This document shows, piece after piece, positions 10,557-20,941 of a DNA stretch of 39,456 nucleotides (the stretch's first letter is position 1; each line of letters starts with the position of its first letter). Below the pieces are notes generated by a model. That model did not search any database. It saw nothing but the letters and a program-made list of their open reading frames with translations, and was not told the DNA's origin. The position numbers and the translations under genes were made by a program. Source of the DNA: Ophiothrix spiculata (lineage: Eukaryota; Echinodermata; Ophiuroidea; Amphilepidida; Ophiotrichidae); the NCBI GenBank assembly GCA_000969725.1, contig JXSR01S066612.1; one strand, given 5' to 3'.

Positions 10557-10925
10557 GAAAGCTGAGAGTATAGAGAATTAATAACCTGCGTAATAGCCAA
10601 TCACTCTCTTAAGATTATTTCTACTTTTACGCAAACAACTGCGCAGTCATTATCAGGTAACAATGACTTCTTATAATGACCCGCGTATGTGATGTCATTA
10701 GCGCTGAATGCATTTTCTCATAAAACGCCAATCAAGCGCGCGTATGCACCACGCACACGCGTTTATTATATGATGCGATGATCGTCTTGCCTGGACTGAT
10801 TGTAATTCTCTTATGGGGATAAGTAAATGTAAGAAATAAGTTTAATAAAGTATTTTTTCACAAAATTACACATAAAGGCATTCAAATGTCAATAGAGCGA
10901 TTATTAATGACAATAATAACTTTGT
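10557..10925. other. non-coding stretch rich in CG steps
   Basis: No gene seen. The part around 10610-10790 contains several GCGC and CGCG strings (for example near 10733-10770), unlike its neighbours, but no repeat unit was recognised. Confidence 0.4.
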
Positions 10926-10927
10926 AA

Positions 10928-11072
10928 CATCTTTTAATTCGGTAATTGTTTAAAATAGTTGGTGTTTGTTTTGTGCCTCGATACTTTTCTTCGGGAGCTA
11001 TGCTCCCTCAGAAAAGTACCTCGGTCCAAAACAAACACCTCCGATATTAAACAATGACCTCAAAAAAGATGG
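10928..11072. repeat. foldback (long imperfect palindrome, ~145 bp)
   Basis: The two arms of about 70 bases mirror each other across the centre GGGAGC-tat-GCTCCC at 10993-11007. Conserved blocks include CATCTTTT, ATTGTTTAA, GGTGTTTGTTTTG and TACTTTTCT. Several mismatches and one or two single-base offsets occur. There is almost no interior, so it is a foldback element or an inverted duplication and not an ordinary MITE. Confidence 0.8.
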
Positions 11073-12081
11073 TGCGCATTTATTATTGTCTAATTAAAAT
11101 ATGTCATAAACTCAATTTTGAAAATCGTGACTTTCCATACATTTTGCCAGAGCACCACTCATATAGAGTTCCCTAACTCACTGCAAAATCTACACACAAA
11201 TCAAAAATGTACTTGCAACATAAACAACTAAAGAGATAGACAAACTGGAATTGCTTTTTTCCATGTAATACAGCAAAATACCAAAATTATCAAGAGTATA
11301 GAGTAAGGTAGCCAAGTCCAAGACATTTTAACATACATCTCACTGTATGAGCATATTAACCTACCATACATGATTTTCCAGCAGGCCATCTTTATAACTT
11401 CATAACTATGTAATGCTTCGACCAATTGTAAATATTTGGCATGTTTCTAGTAACACCCCATTGGGGTCTCAATTTTTAAATTATGGAGACTCGCTTCTCT
11501 CATTAGTTGCTTAAAAAGGACTCTTTTAAATAAGGGTAAATGAAGTAAGCAGACATGTAAAAGACAACATGGATGCAGTGCAGGGCCTGGGGTGTCACTT
11601 ACATTATGGAAGGTATGGGTATGTGCCATGCTCAAGACTCCCTTTTCAAGCCTTTTCTCCCACTCCCCAAGATGCTGATGGGCATTTTCATGAAAAAGTG
11701 GACATGAGAAAAATATTGAAAAAAGGATGTAACTATTCAATGTGGTATCAAAAGAAAGCTATTTTGAAGCTCTTTAAAATGAACCTAATTTTGAAAAGAC
11801 TGAACAAAAATGTCTATGAAATGTCTTTAAAAAAACTAATTTTTAGTCAAATTTCTGGATTTTCATAATGAAAAGTAGTAATTTTTATATAATTTTTTCA
11901 ACCCATTCTTGGTTGTTTACTTGGGTGTTATTGTTCTAAATGGCTTAAATAAGGATCAAATTTACACATGAGGTTGTATTTTTTGTTAATCCTGACCAGC
12001 TCTACGGTTCAGTACACCCAAAAATTAGTGGACAAATTGTCCTTCCGTTACCATGATCCCTTCGCATTTTGCATTGTTAAA
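11073..12081. other. non-coding stretch with weak open frames
   Basis: Frames of about 97 and 99 codons lie on opposite strands around 11447-11868 and overlap. Neither shows a recognisable domain, and mutual overlap on both strands argues for chance. No repeat was found. Confidence 0.45.
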
Positions 12082-12159
12082 ACATAACCGTAAGGAATAT
12101 TTTGATGTGGAATGTGGCAAACATAACCGTAGGGAATATTTTGATGTGGAATGTGGCAA
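12082..12159. repeat. 39-bp tandem duplication
   Basis: Units 12082-12120 and 12121-12159 both begin ACATAACCGTA and end GAATGTGGCAA; they differ at one base (AAGG versus AGGG). Confidence 0.9.
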
Positions 12160-13189
12160 ACTATTGCAGAAACACCAAGCAATGCATTCAGTAACTTTGA
12201 AATAAAATTTCTTTATAACTTTAATAAAAATTTTCAAAAATGTACTCAAGGTGAAAAACCATGTCCGTTTTGCTGTCCTTCCGTGACCGACCTCATTAAT
12301 ACGCATATTTTGCGACAGAGGAATTTTTATGAAAAAATTCTTGTTCAATATGAATGCTTTCAGGTATACTCAACTAAATATGGAATTAGTTTTATTTTCT
12401 TTACTTCAATTTTTGCAATGTATGTGTTTGAAATACAGAAAAATTCTGTGATTGTCCTTCCGTTACCGTGAAAATGCCCTGATTTAAAGATTACTTCACG
12501 GGTTGGAAGACCCCAATTTTCAAAGAAAATGGCTCAAAAGTGTGTTTAATAAATTTTCAAACTTATTTTTAACGATTTTCAGCTCTAACAGTTGTAATTT
12601 TACAGTAAAAAAGCAGGTCCTGAGACCTCAATTTGGAGAAAAATCAGTTCCATAGACCCTATATTTGGCCAAAAATCAGTTACGCAAGATCCTAAGTTGG
12701 ATATCCCATGTATGCGGTACATACCTACCAAAAGGGCCTTTAGTGCTTGCATTCTTTGAAGCTACTTAAGGTGATGGAAGAGACAGATGCCTGGCCTGAT
12801 TATGACATCTATGATGTATGTATTTATAACAATGTTTGATGATGACACTTAGTTTATTTTATCTACCACAAACTGCTTTGAATGATATCACTAAGATTGA
12901 TGACTCAATGTGCCAAAATATTTGGGAGTTCATTCATTCACAGGATAAATGAGGTGAAGATGGGTCGACTTATCAAGTGAAGCAACTTCATTCATTTTTC
13001 ATTTTGTACGATGTCTAATATTAAAAATGAAGACTGTGTATCATTATTTCTTGGTACTGGCTCTGAGACTTATCCTGAATAGATTTATCCATAGTAATCC
13101 CATGCATAGCCAGTGCTTCAGGAAAGACAGATTGCCTTGTTTCACTTCAATCTATTTTATGCCTCACTCTGACTCTGGAATTGGTGTTA
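12160..13189. other. non-coding stretch with CCTTCCGT motifs and a dispersed repeat
   Basis: The string TGTCCTTCCGT(T/G)ACC occurs at about 12039, 12274 and 12453, all in the same direction, bracketing a 430-bp area that may be one degraded element. 12617-12690 is an inverted copy of sequence near 35742-35812. The plus-strand frame 12151-12471 has no recognised domain. Confidence 0.5.
12617..12690 (-). repeat. dispersed repeat, copy 1 (inverted relative to 35742)
   Basis: Read on the minus strand, it carries AACTGATTTTTGG, then TAGGGTCTATGGAACTGAT, then ATTGAGGTCTC, in the same order as 35742-35812 on the plus strand. Identity is high over about 70 bases, with scattered changes. The source element is unknown. 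Confidence 0.7.
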
Positions 13190-13191
13190 TA

Positions 13192-13430
13192 TACGAGGGG
13201 GTATCAAAAAGTTTTAAACTTTACCCAAAAGAAATAGAGCCAGGAACAAAATTTTATTACAACGGCATCTTTGAATAGTAAATCTGCAGAATAGAACATT
13301 TCAGAACTCATTTCTGCACCATAATGTACATAAAGACCAGTGACCTTCTGACAAAATTTCATTGACATAGCTCCATCCCTTCTGGGTAAAGTTTTGATTC
13401 ATCTGGGTAACATTTTGATACCCCCTCGTT
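13192..13430. mobile_element. 239-bp mariner-type MITE
   Basis: The ends ACGAGGGGGTATCAAAA and TTTTGATACCCCCTCGT mirror each other, and a second inner inverted block (AACTTTACCC and GGGTAAAGTT) extends the symmetry. TA dinucleotides at 13190-13191 and 13431-13432 fit the TA target of the Tc1/mariner superfamily. There is no transposase. The assignment rests on the TA target and on the general look of these termini. Confidence 0.75.
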
Positions 13431-14114
13431 TATGTAGGGAAATAGTCAAAACTGCCAGGAACTAGGAAGTAACTTGTGTCTGGCCAATGAATGTTCACAA
13501 TTTGTTTATTATGATTGTGATGATATTATTTTGACATTCTGAAGTTCAAGTTTGATTCAGTTGTCTGTCAAACTTTATATGACTAATAATCATAAGATAA
13601 GAATTTGACAATGGCAAGCTCTTCAGAAATAAATTCATAAGATTAAGTTCAAATATGTATCTTACCTCAAAATATGCTTTAATTCTTAACCGCAATCCAC
13701 TTTCATCTCCTCGGTAATTTAGACCTTCCCCTTTGTGTGTTCAAACCGTCATTTAGTAATTGAGGACATTTTGAGATGCTATAAGCACTGTTTCTTACAC
13801 GCATACCTGTTATATGTTGAGCACTTTTACTGCATAACAGTATGCAAGCAGTCCATTTTTTTAAAACTTGCAAAATTGACAAACTTGGCTTCAGAGCAGA
13901 AAAAGTGAGTATGTATGTGAGACAATTTTTGTTTGTTTTTCCCTTGCTTCAAATTTATGATTAACATTATTTTTTGTGAAATAGTTGTAGAAATGTAGCC
14001 CTTTAAGTGAAAATAATTTTTCTCACATTGAAAATACCATCCATGGGAGATTATAGGTTGCATAAGTCAAACAACTCCCATCAATTTGGCAAGGCAGAGT
14101 CTCTTAAAACAAAA
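13431..14114. other. AT-rich non-coding stretch
   Basis: No supported gene, RNA or repeat. The 78-codon minus frame at 13827-14063 has no recognisable domain. Confidence 0.45.
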
Positions 14115-14546
14115 TGTGACCCATCATATCGAAAGGTACCTTAATACGGGCATAGTAAATTACGAGATACGGGCCTTTGAAGCTGAGCATAGTCAAAAAT
14201 CACATCCAAGGTCGAATTTCTAATTTCATCAGAAAAGTTACCTTTGAAGTGTACTCTATCATATTAATCAGGCTCCAACATCCAAAACATAAGATTAATT
14301 TGTTAAAAATACAAATCCTTTCTCTATTCAAGTTTTACCAGTACAGAAACTTGATTTTCTCAGAACTATAGTTTTCTGAATCAGCTTGATGCCTTTTACC
14401 AATTTGGATGTAACTTTACAATCGAACATCTAATAACTGAAAGCAAGGTGTCATTTTAAAGCTTAAAATATAATCTTTCAGATGAGATCAAAAAATCAAT
14501 TTTCAGTTTGGGACCCTTAAGGTACCTTTCGATATGATGGGTCACA
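14115..14546 (+). mobile_element. TGTGACCC-end MITE, copy 2
   Basis: The terminal inverted repeats are perfect over 29 bp, starting TGTGACCCATCATATCGAAA. The interior is homologous to 3735-4056 but about 110 bp longer, with an extra segment around 14370-14480 that the first copy lacks. The better preserved ends suggest this is the younger copy or closer to the master sequence. No transposase is encoded. Confidence 0.85.
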
Positions 14547-14688
14547 AATGATAAATTGATGTTCTATTTGCTTCCAACTTGTTATAATATCTTAATAACA
14601 TTTGTCTCATTCAGTATACAGTTTAACCTAGAAGATGGGGCAATTTGTGGCTATTTTATATATTGACCCTGCACAATTTTTAGATATA

Positions 14689-15704
14689 CAGGGTGAGTCA
14701 AAATAAAGTGTAATCTAATCAACGGATTAATTTTTTACAGGAAATCTGTTCATGTGTTATCAACTTTAATTATATTTTCTAAATAGCAAATTTAACCAGT
14801 TTTCATGAGAATTTTAGTTTGTTGAAATTGACCAATGCATTAAAAAGTTACGGCTGTTTAAGTAAAGGTACCCAATTTTGATGTCGAACAAATTTGCTTC
14901 AACATGAATTCTTTACAGCAGTGGGTAACAGTAATATCTTATTGATTGTGCATTGATGAACTTGACGCTGCATTCAAAATGTTAAATGGGCACACATTGT
15001 GCAGAGATACTGAAGAAGATTCAATGATGCAAATCAAAGTACTGATGGTCATTTCAGATACCAGTGCACAATCTTGACAACCAATGCCAGGAGATAAATC
15101 ATGCAACAATGTTTCATCCGGCACAGTTGGTATTTTATTGCAATTTAGTATCATCAGTCTCATAGTCTGGTTGAAGATTGCTGTTTGTTTTATCTTTAGT
15201 TTACGGATGCCAGGTCCCATCGCCTCAAGCTATTTAAAATATTGTATATAAGCTAAAGATCAAGCAACTCTTCATAACAGAAACAAGGAAGGTTCTGGAA
15301 GATCCTGATCCGAATAATTCAACAAAACAACAACCGAATTAGAAGCGTTTTTCTGAGAGATCTGAACATTGCCTCAAGAGTCAACCCCACTACCTGATAT
15401 TTCACAATCAGCATATAACAGCCTATTGTTTTCTTCTTATTTTATTTCCATAGGCGTTCCTATTATAAGAAAGAAACAACATCCTTTGTTACCAGTACAC
15501 ATGTATACTAAAAAGTGTAGTTTGATCGCCGTTCAAATCGGGTACCTCCAACTTTAGAATGCTTTGCCTGATTTCAACACAATAAATTTTCTATGAAAGC
15601 TAATGAAATATGACATCTCATACAGGAACAATTTTGCAAAAGAATAAAAGGAACTGGTTATATAAAATCACTGATTAGATTACACTTTATTTTGACTCAC
15701 CCTG
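14689..15704. mobile_element. 1.0-kb Tc1/mariner-like element with decayed interior
   Basis: The inverted repeats are perfect for 32 bp, beginning CAGGGTGAGTCAAAATAAAG, with TA on each side (14687-14688 and 15705-15706). The size is near that of an autonomous mariner, but no long frame survives. A plus-strand patch around 15288-15370 (reading through GSGRS and, after a shift, RFSERSEHCLK) resembles the linker between the helix-turn-helix halves of mariner-type transposases. That likeness is weak. The 93-codon minus frame at 14939-15220 is unrecognised. Confidence 0.78.
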
Positions 15705-15974
15705 TATATATATATGGCTCAACTAATAGTCCGCCTCTGGACAAAATTTTCCCTACCAAACATTTTGTTGTGACATCAAACTATGGGCGACCATAGTTGT
15801 CAAAAGGTGTCAACAAGAGAAAGGTGTCTACAAAATTGATAAGGGTCTCTATTACAATGAAAATGGTGTCTAAAATACCCAAAAGGGTGTGTAAAACCCA
15901 TATTGGTATCTAAACCCAAAAGGTCTTATACATATATACCATCAGCACTCTTTGACTGACTATATTCCTAGAAA
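15705..15974. other. short degenerate GGTGTCTA repeat tract
   Basis: Between 15797 and 15930 the strings AAAGGTGTC, GGGTCTCTA, TGGTGTCTA, GGGTGTGTAA and TGGTATCTAA recur every 25-35 bases, suggesting an old tandem repeat. There is no gene. Confidence 0.4.
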
Positions 15975-16060
15975 TTACCATGATAATGCTTGGGTCGATG
16001 AATTTGCTATAGCGGGGCTCGAACTCAAGAGTTCTGTACTAATCCAATAGACAACACAAG
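15975..16060 (-). mobile_element. tRNA-derived SINE fragment (5' half)
   Basis: Read on the minus strand, it contains a GAGTTCGAGCCCCGCTA box-B region identical in its core to the SINE at 17632. That is followed by GACCCAAGCATTAT, which corresponds to GACCCAAGTGTTAT in the same SINE. The spacing between the A-box-like and B-box sequences is shortened, so the copy is degenerate. The 3' half is missing. Confidence 0.65.
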
Positions 16061-16735
16061 CTCTTGCTTCAGTATTTTGGAGAATTCAGTTTTTCTGTTC
16101 ACTGGGTTTTTAGAGCCGACGCGTGTTGCTGTCCTTTTTGCGTGAAATTCAACTCATTTATGCACATATTTATAGCTTGTGATTAATTGGTTGAGTAAAA
16201 CGATGCAGTATGCAGGTAAACTTTATAAATTATAAAACTATAATCACTTTTCACAACTGTGAAACTTTCCTTTGTGCAAAAAGAGGAAAATTAAAATTGA
16301 GATGAAAAATGAATCTTGTGGATTAACAGAACAAGTAATTTTTTATTTGTAATTGGTTTTACTCTTTACTGCATGGTTACAGATGATGAATGACGCTTAT
16401 CCCTGCAGCTGACTTTGAAAAAGTTTTATTCCTTATGTTTGATCAAAAGTAGGTCTTCAAAATAAACAAGCCTTTGCATTGAAATATAAGTTCCTTTACT
16501 CAACAGCACCGAGCATTATTGTGTTTTAAGACATGATCTGGTTACATCCAGTCCTGTTTGGCTTGATTTCGAAATGCCGCTGTCTGCTCTTTAATTGGTC
16601 CAGATACGGTAGGAAGCACAACTTTGTGAAATTAGAGCAGATGTGTTGACCTTAATTTAGAGATGGAATGAGTGACAACATATTTACTGTGGATGAGATC
16701 CTGGGATGGAGATGACAAATAAGGTGAAATATATC
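16061..16735. other. AT-rich non-coding stretch
   Basis: No supported gene or repeat in this interval. Confidence 0.45.
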
Positions 16736-16858
16736 CACTGGAACCAAGCGGATGCCAGCACTGTCAGTCTGGGGGAAAGGGGGAATCAAACATCAGTACG
16801 GTGGGTCCCATGTTCACTGGAACCAAGCGGATGCCAGCACTGTCAGTCTAGGGGAAAT
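16736..16858. repeat. 79-bp tandem duplication
   Basis: The block CACTGGAACCAAGCGGATGC with its continuation to GGGGAAA is present at 16736-16779 and 16815-16858 with one substitution. It lies just upstream of a T-run and a LINE 3' end. Confidence 0.88.
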
Positions 16859-16914
16859 CCCATTCAAAAGTATAAGTAGGTTTTTTTTTTTCTTTAAAAA
16901 AAAGTATATCTGTT

Positions 16915-17150
16915 TTTATAACACCCCTTTCAAGTTTTTCCTGGTTTTTAAGCCTGTCCTTGCCATGTCTTGTCTAAATTTGTACACTGTATAGTCATGT
17001 TCTTGTTTATTTGTTTAACTTAATTTGAGTTTTCCCAACTTTACTACTTTGCTAGTCTTTTTGACTTTTTAGTGTACTCCATAAATTTTGGTTGTTATTA
17101 TGTCCTTTTACTGTATTTTTATGGAAATAAAGGTTGAATTGAATTGAATA
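16915..17150 (+). mobile_element. LINE 3' end (LINE 3)
   Basis: The right side ends with AATAAA at 17125-17130, followed by GGT and three TGAAT pentamers. The preceding 200 bases are T-rich 3'-UTR-like sequence with no reading frame. The layout (signal immediately followed by a short tandem tail) matches the two LINEs with coding remnants in this window. The left limit is uncertain. Confidence 0.6.
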
Positions 17151-17231
17151 GTCAAGGCATGGTGCCAGATTATTCTCTAAATGACTTTGATAGTTCTGAT
17201 CGGTCAATTGGAGATGTTCCATTTATATTAA

Positions 17232-17579
17232 AGTAGTACAATAAGATTTTAATCAAAAATTGTTTATAGTAAAAATAGCATAAAATGAAGTAGTGTGACT
17301 ATCTAAAAGCATTTTTAAGTGTATTTTGTCAAAAAATTGTTTTGCCACTGAAAATGGATAAAAAGGACATGCATGCTTTCCTATATTAATACATGTGGAA
17401 TTAAATTTGGGAATTTAATTCAATAAATGGTCATAACAGAAAAGGTAAGCATATTTAAGCCAAAGCCAAATCATTTGGAGGGTATTAATATCTACCCAAA
17501 ACAAACCCAATAAGCTAAAAAAAATCAAAAAGTCATGGGTGACAGGGGCGATTTATTTTTAGCACTTTATAGTATAGCT
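17232..17579 (+). mobile_element. TTAA-flanked MITE family A, copy 2
   Basis: Flanked by TTAA at 17228-17231 and 17580-17583. The left end AGTAGTACAATAAG is mutated relative to AGCAATACTATAA, and the right end is TATAGTATAGCT. The interior follows copy 1 throughout (AGATTTTAATCAAAAAT, CATGCATGCTTTCCTAT, AAACAAACCCAATAAGC). It is 348 bp long and has no coding capacity. Confidence 0.85.
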
Positions 17580-17631
17580 TTAAGTCTTAGTGATCCAGGA
17601 CTTCATGTTTAGAGATTTGTACGTATATTCC

Positions 17632-17953
17632 ATGTCTTGTGGTCTAGTGGAAGAGTGCAGGTCTCAGAAACAGTAGTTCATGAGTTCGAGCCCCGCTACG
17701 GCCAACATGTTATGGTTTTTTTTTTTGCAAGATATTTAATCCTCATTGCTTTGTTGACCCAAGTGTTATTGGGAAGCTGTTATGGGGAACATTACAATCT
17801 AAGTGCAGATAGACTGTGCGCTTAGCCGGGGACGCCTAGTTTAAGTTAAATGAATGTGATGGTTTCTTGACGGCAGCATAATAATAGCCACCAGTGCTTT
17901 GAACCAGTTCAGAAAAGGCGCTTCATAAATGGTGTATATCATTATTATTATTT
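17632..17953 (+). mobile_element. tRNA-headed SINE, apparently full length
   Basis: The head carries an RNA polymerase III A box TGGTCTAGTGG at 17640-17650 and a B box GAGTTCGAGCC at 17682-17692, correctly ordered and about 31 bases apart. A body of about 230 bases with no frame follows. The tail reads AAAGGCGCTTCATAAATG and ends in ATT repeats, as in many SINEs of aquatic animals. The head is not a functional tRNA: the acceptor arms do not pair convincingly. A second, partial copy lies at 15975-16060. Confidence 0.82.
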
Positions 17954-18807
17954 GTTATTTTCTTTCTGGGCCAGTCTGTTGATAGAATCAGATTCACCCA
18001 TTTTTGGCATAGGTCTTGAAACTTCTGGTGTACAGGCCTATTGTGTAATCATCAGTAAGTAAAACATTTGTTTTTGGAGTCCGGCATCTTTCGGCCGTTC
18101 TATTTCAACTATTTCCGTACAAATTTTCACAAGTGATGTGTTTCATTAATGAGCAAAGATGCACTTATAAAATGTATTTTTTAGAAACGTTGAAATTATC
18201 AGACTTTGACACACTGTCGGGCTAACTGATACTTTTTCAGTTCTGCAAAGAATGAAATGGATAAAAGTGACTTTATTATTTGAAATTGACATTTGCATAG
18301 AGTTCATTTTCCAAATCTCTGACTCATTTGTCACGCATACAAATGAAATTAAGAACCCGTAACATAAGCAAAGCTATTCTGCAGGTGTGTGTGTGCAATG
18401 TGTATTAAGTAAGATGAGACCAAGGCGGAGGTTGATAAAAGATAAATTACTTTGTATTGGATATTTGAAAACCAAATGTTTTCTTTTCAAGGATGAGTGA
18501 TATGATTTAGATATTTGACAAATAGTCAAGAAACTGTTCCAATAAAGTAACTCACTATTATACAAGTGCTTTAATATCGTTTTACCCTTTCCAGCTTGAA
18601 ATTTCTTTTATTAAATAAGATAGAACCTTGACTTTTTATTTTTTTCAATCCAAAAAATCTTTGTAATATAGAGAGAGAAAGATCAAGACTGACCAAGACT
18701 GTTGAAAAATACAGTCATCAAACATTCTACTGACTTCATAAGTTTCAAGGTATCTATGTGAATTTTGTATGTTTCATACACTGTGTATGGGTTAGGACAT
18801 ACTTCTT
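17954..18807. other. AT-rich non-coding stretch
   Basis: No gene or repeat recognised. Short frames at 18146-18334 and 18374-18565 (minus) have no domain. Confidence 0.45.
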
Positions 18808-19050
18808 TTTGAGCTACCAAATATTTTGTGCTATAAGTCCTAGTTATTACATAAGTTTCAATGCATCCTCTAATAAATTACGGATGCTTGATGTCGAAAA
18901 CCATCAAATGTTTGGCATCAAATAAAGTGTAAGTGTAGTGTAATAATTTGTCATCACCAAGCCTTCGTTACTATTAGAAAATACATTGGAATTATATATC
19001 AGATTATAAGATAACAAAGTCTTGCTACACCAAACATTTGGTAGCTCAAA
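18808..19050. mobile_element. 243-bp inverted-repeat element
   Basis: The ends TTTGAGCTACCAAAT and ATTTGGTAGCTCAAA are perfect over 15 bp, and weaker symmetry continues to about 40 bp. The interior is AT-rich and non-coding. The 72-codon minus frame across its right end is not a gene. No target duplication was identified, so the superfamily is open. Confidence 0.65.
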
Positions 19051-20104
19051 TATAAAACTATGACCCCATCTCTTAGCTACAGATGCATAGAGCCTGAAAT
19101 GACGAGCTTTTGATGTGTCCACTTGACGTGTTGAAATTTAATATAGTAATGCAAATTTTAATTTTTAAGAACTTAATCAAAAATAGGGCTTACAAATGTC
19201 CTTCATTTATGATATATGTATATGGAGAATGTTTGTTTTGTTTTGTTTTTGATATTCAAAGTTAGATTAAGCTATATACCATCTCATCTCACTGCTGTGC
19301 AAAATCATCAAAGTTAGGGAGGTAGTCATACACAGCTACGGAGCATCATATGAAATAGTCCGGGGAAATAGTTGCCTTCGAGACCAGCAGTTTGGGTTCA
19401 CACCGCAGCTGATATTCTAACTCTCCGTACAGAACAATACTTGGCCCTATAAAATGTTTAGACACGGAATAATAAAAAATAGGTCTTCAGGCATAAGCAA
19501 TATAGCCACAACTGGTAAAATTTCAGTTTGTTGAAACCAGATATTAGACAAGGTGCATACTTACAATGGGATTGACATAATCATTGGATATAAGGTTACA
19601 GCATGCTTTTATCATGATTGGGAGTTGATGTGATAAGTTGAATGGACAATGGATGAGTTCTTATATTATCAATAGATAGGGTCTGAGGGATATGCTAGGA
19701 TAGATGATTTCTTACACCAGAAAGTAATAGTGTGTTGAAAATGCAGCCAGTTTTGTTTAAAATTGTTGGTTAATATCCATTTTTTTGTACAAAAATTATT
19801 AACAATATAATACACATTACCCATGTAGGTTCATATAGCACAACCAAAAGGTGAACACTAAACAGAGATGAGAGTGAAGATATTGAAAAGGAGTGTATTG
19901 CTTAACTGGTTTTGTGTGTGTTTTAGTTTGGAGGTATCATAAAGATAATTTGCACAAAATAAGAAAAAAACATTGCCCTGGTTACCATGAAGTGACAGTT
20001 TCACATATTGGGATACTAGGTGAATAGTAATAAGCTTGGTCATGTACTTTGCTGTAATTTACTAATAGTGTCATTGACTAACTAATAAAACTGTGTCAAT
20101 TGCA
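19051..20104. other. AT-rich non-coding stretch
   Basis: No supported gene. A sequence near 19360-19410 loosely resembles a tRNA B-box area but lacks a partner A box. Confidence 0.45.
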
Positions 20105-20941
20105 GCTTGGTCACACTGCTGACCTACTTAATGCTTTGACCACAGGCATGTTTAAAGCTTGGTCACACTACTGACCTACGTTATGCTTTGACCACTGACA
20201 GGTTTAGAGCTTGGTCACACTACTGACCTACTTCATGCCTTGACCACAGGCATGTTTAAAGCTTGGTCACACTACTGACCTACGTTATGCTTTGACCACT
20301 GACAGGTTTAGAGCTTGGTCACACTACTGACCTATGTTATGCCTTGACCACAGACAGGTTTAGAGCTTGGTCACACTATTGACCTACTTATGCTTTGACC
20401 ACAGACATGTTCAGAGCTTGGTCAAATATTGACCTACTTTATGCCTTGACCAACGACATGTTTAGAACTTGGTCACATTACTGACCTACTTTATGCTTTG
20501 ACCACAGACATGTTTAGAGCTTGGTCACACTATTGACCTACTAAATGCTTTGACCACAGACATGTTTAGAGCTTGGTCACATTACTGACCTACTTTATGC
20601 TTTGACCACAGACATGTTTAGAGCATGGTCACACTACTGACCTACTTCATGCCTTGACCACAGACATGTTTAGAGCGGTCACACTACTGACCTACTTTAT
20701 GCTTTGACCACAGACATGTTTAGAGCATGGTCACACTACTGACCTACTTCATGCCTTGACCACAGACATGTTTAGAGCATGGTCACACTACTGACCTACT
20801 TCATGCCTTGACCACAGACATGTTTAGAGCTTGGTCACACTACTGACCTACTTCATGCCTTGACCACAGACATGTTTAGAGCTTGGTCACACTACTGACC
20901 TACTTCATACCTTGACCACAGACATGTTTAGAGCTTGGTCA
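20105..20941. repeat. 52-bp minisatellite, 16 units plus a partial
   Basis: Each unit starts GCTTGGTCACACTACTGACC, continues to a TGCCTTGACCACAGACATG core, and ends TTTAGA. Sixteen full units can be counted, most 52 bp, with a few 1-3-base indels (units 6, 7 and 12), followed by GCTTGGTCA. Units 11-16 are nearly identical and units 1-5 more varied. The unit length is not a multiple of three and every frame has stops, so it is not coding. Every unit carries GGTCA, TGACC and TGACC in fixed order, apart from minor changes. Confidence 0.95.

Noticed and set aside
11447-11868. Opposed frames of 97 and 99 codons as a possible gene pair
   Set aside because: They overlap on opposite strands, have no recognisable domain, and lack splice or start context.
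12025-12471. Frames of 107 and 106 codons on opposite strands
   Set aside because: One of them reads through a 39-bp tandem duplication and both overlap. No family resemblance.
19330-19420. tRNA-like string GGGTTCACACCGC
   Set aside because: No A box at the right distance and no pairing acceptor arms; too weak to call a tRNA or SINE.
20105-20941. CRISPR-like regularity
   Set aside because: Units are contiguous 52-bp repeats without unique spacers, in a eukaryotic context. It is a minisatellite.
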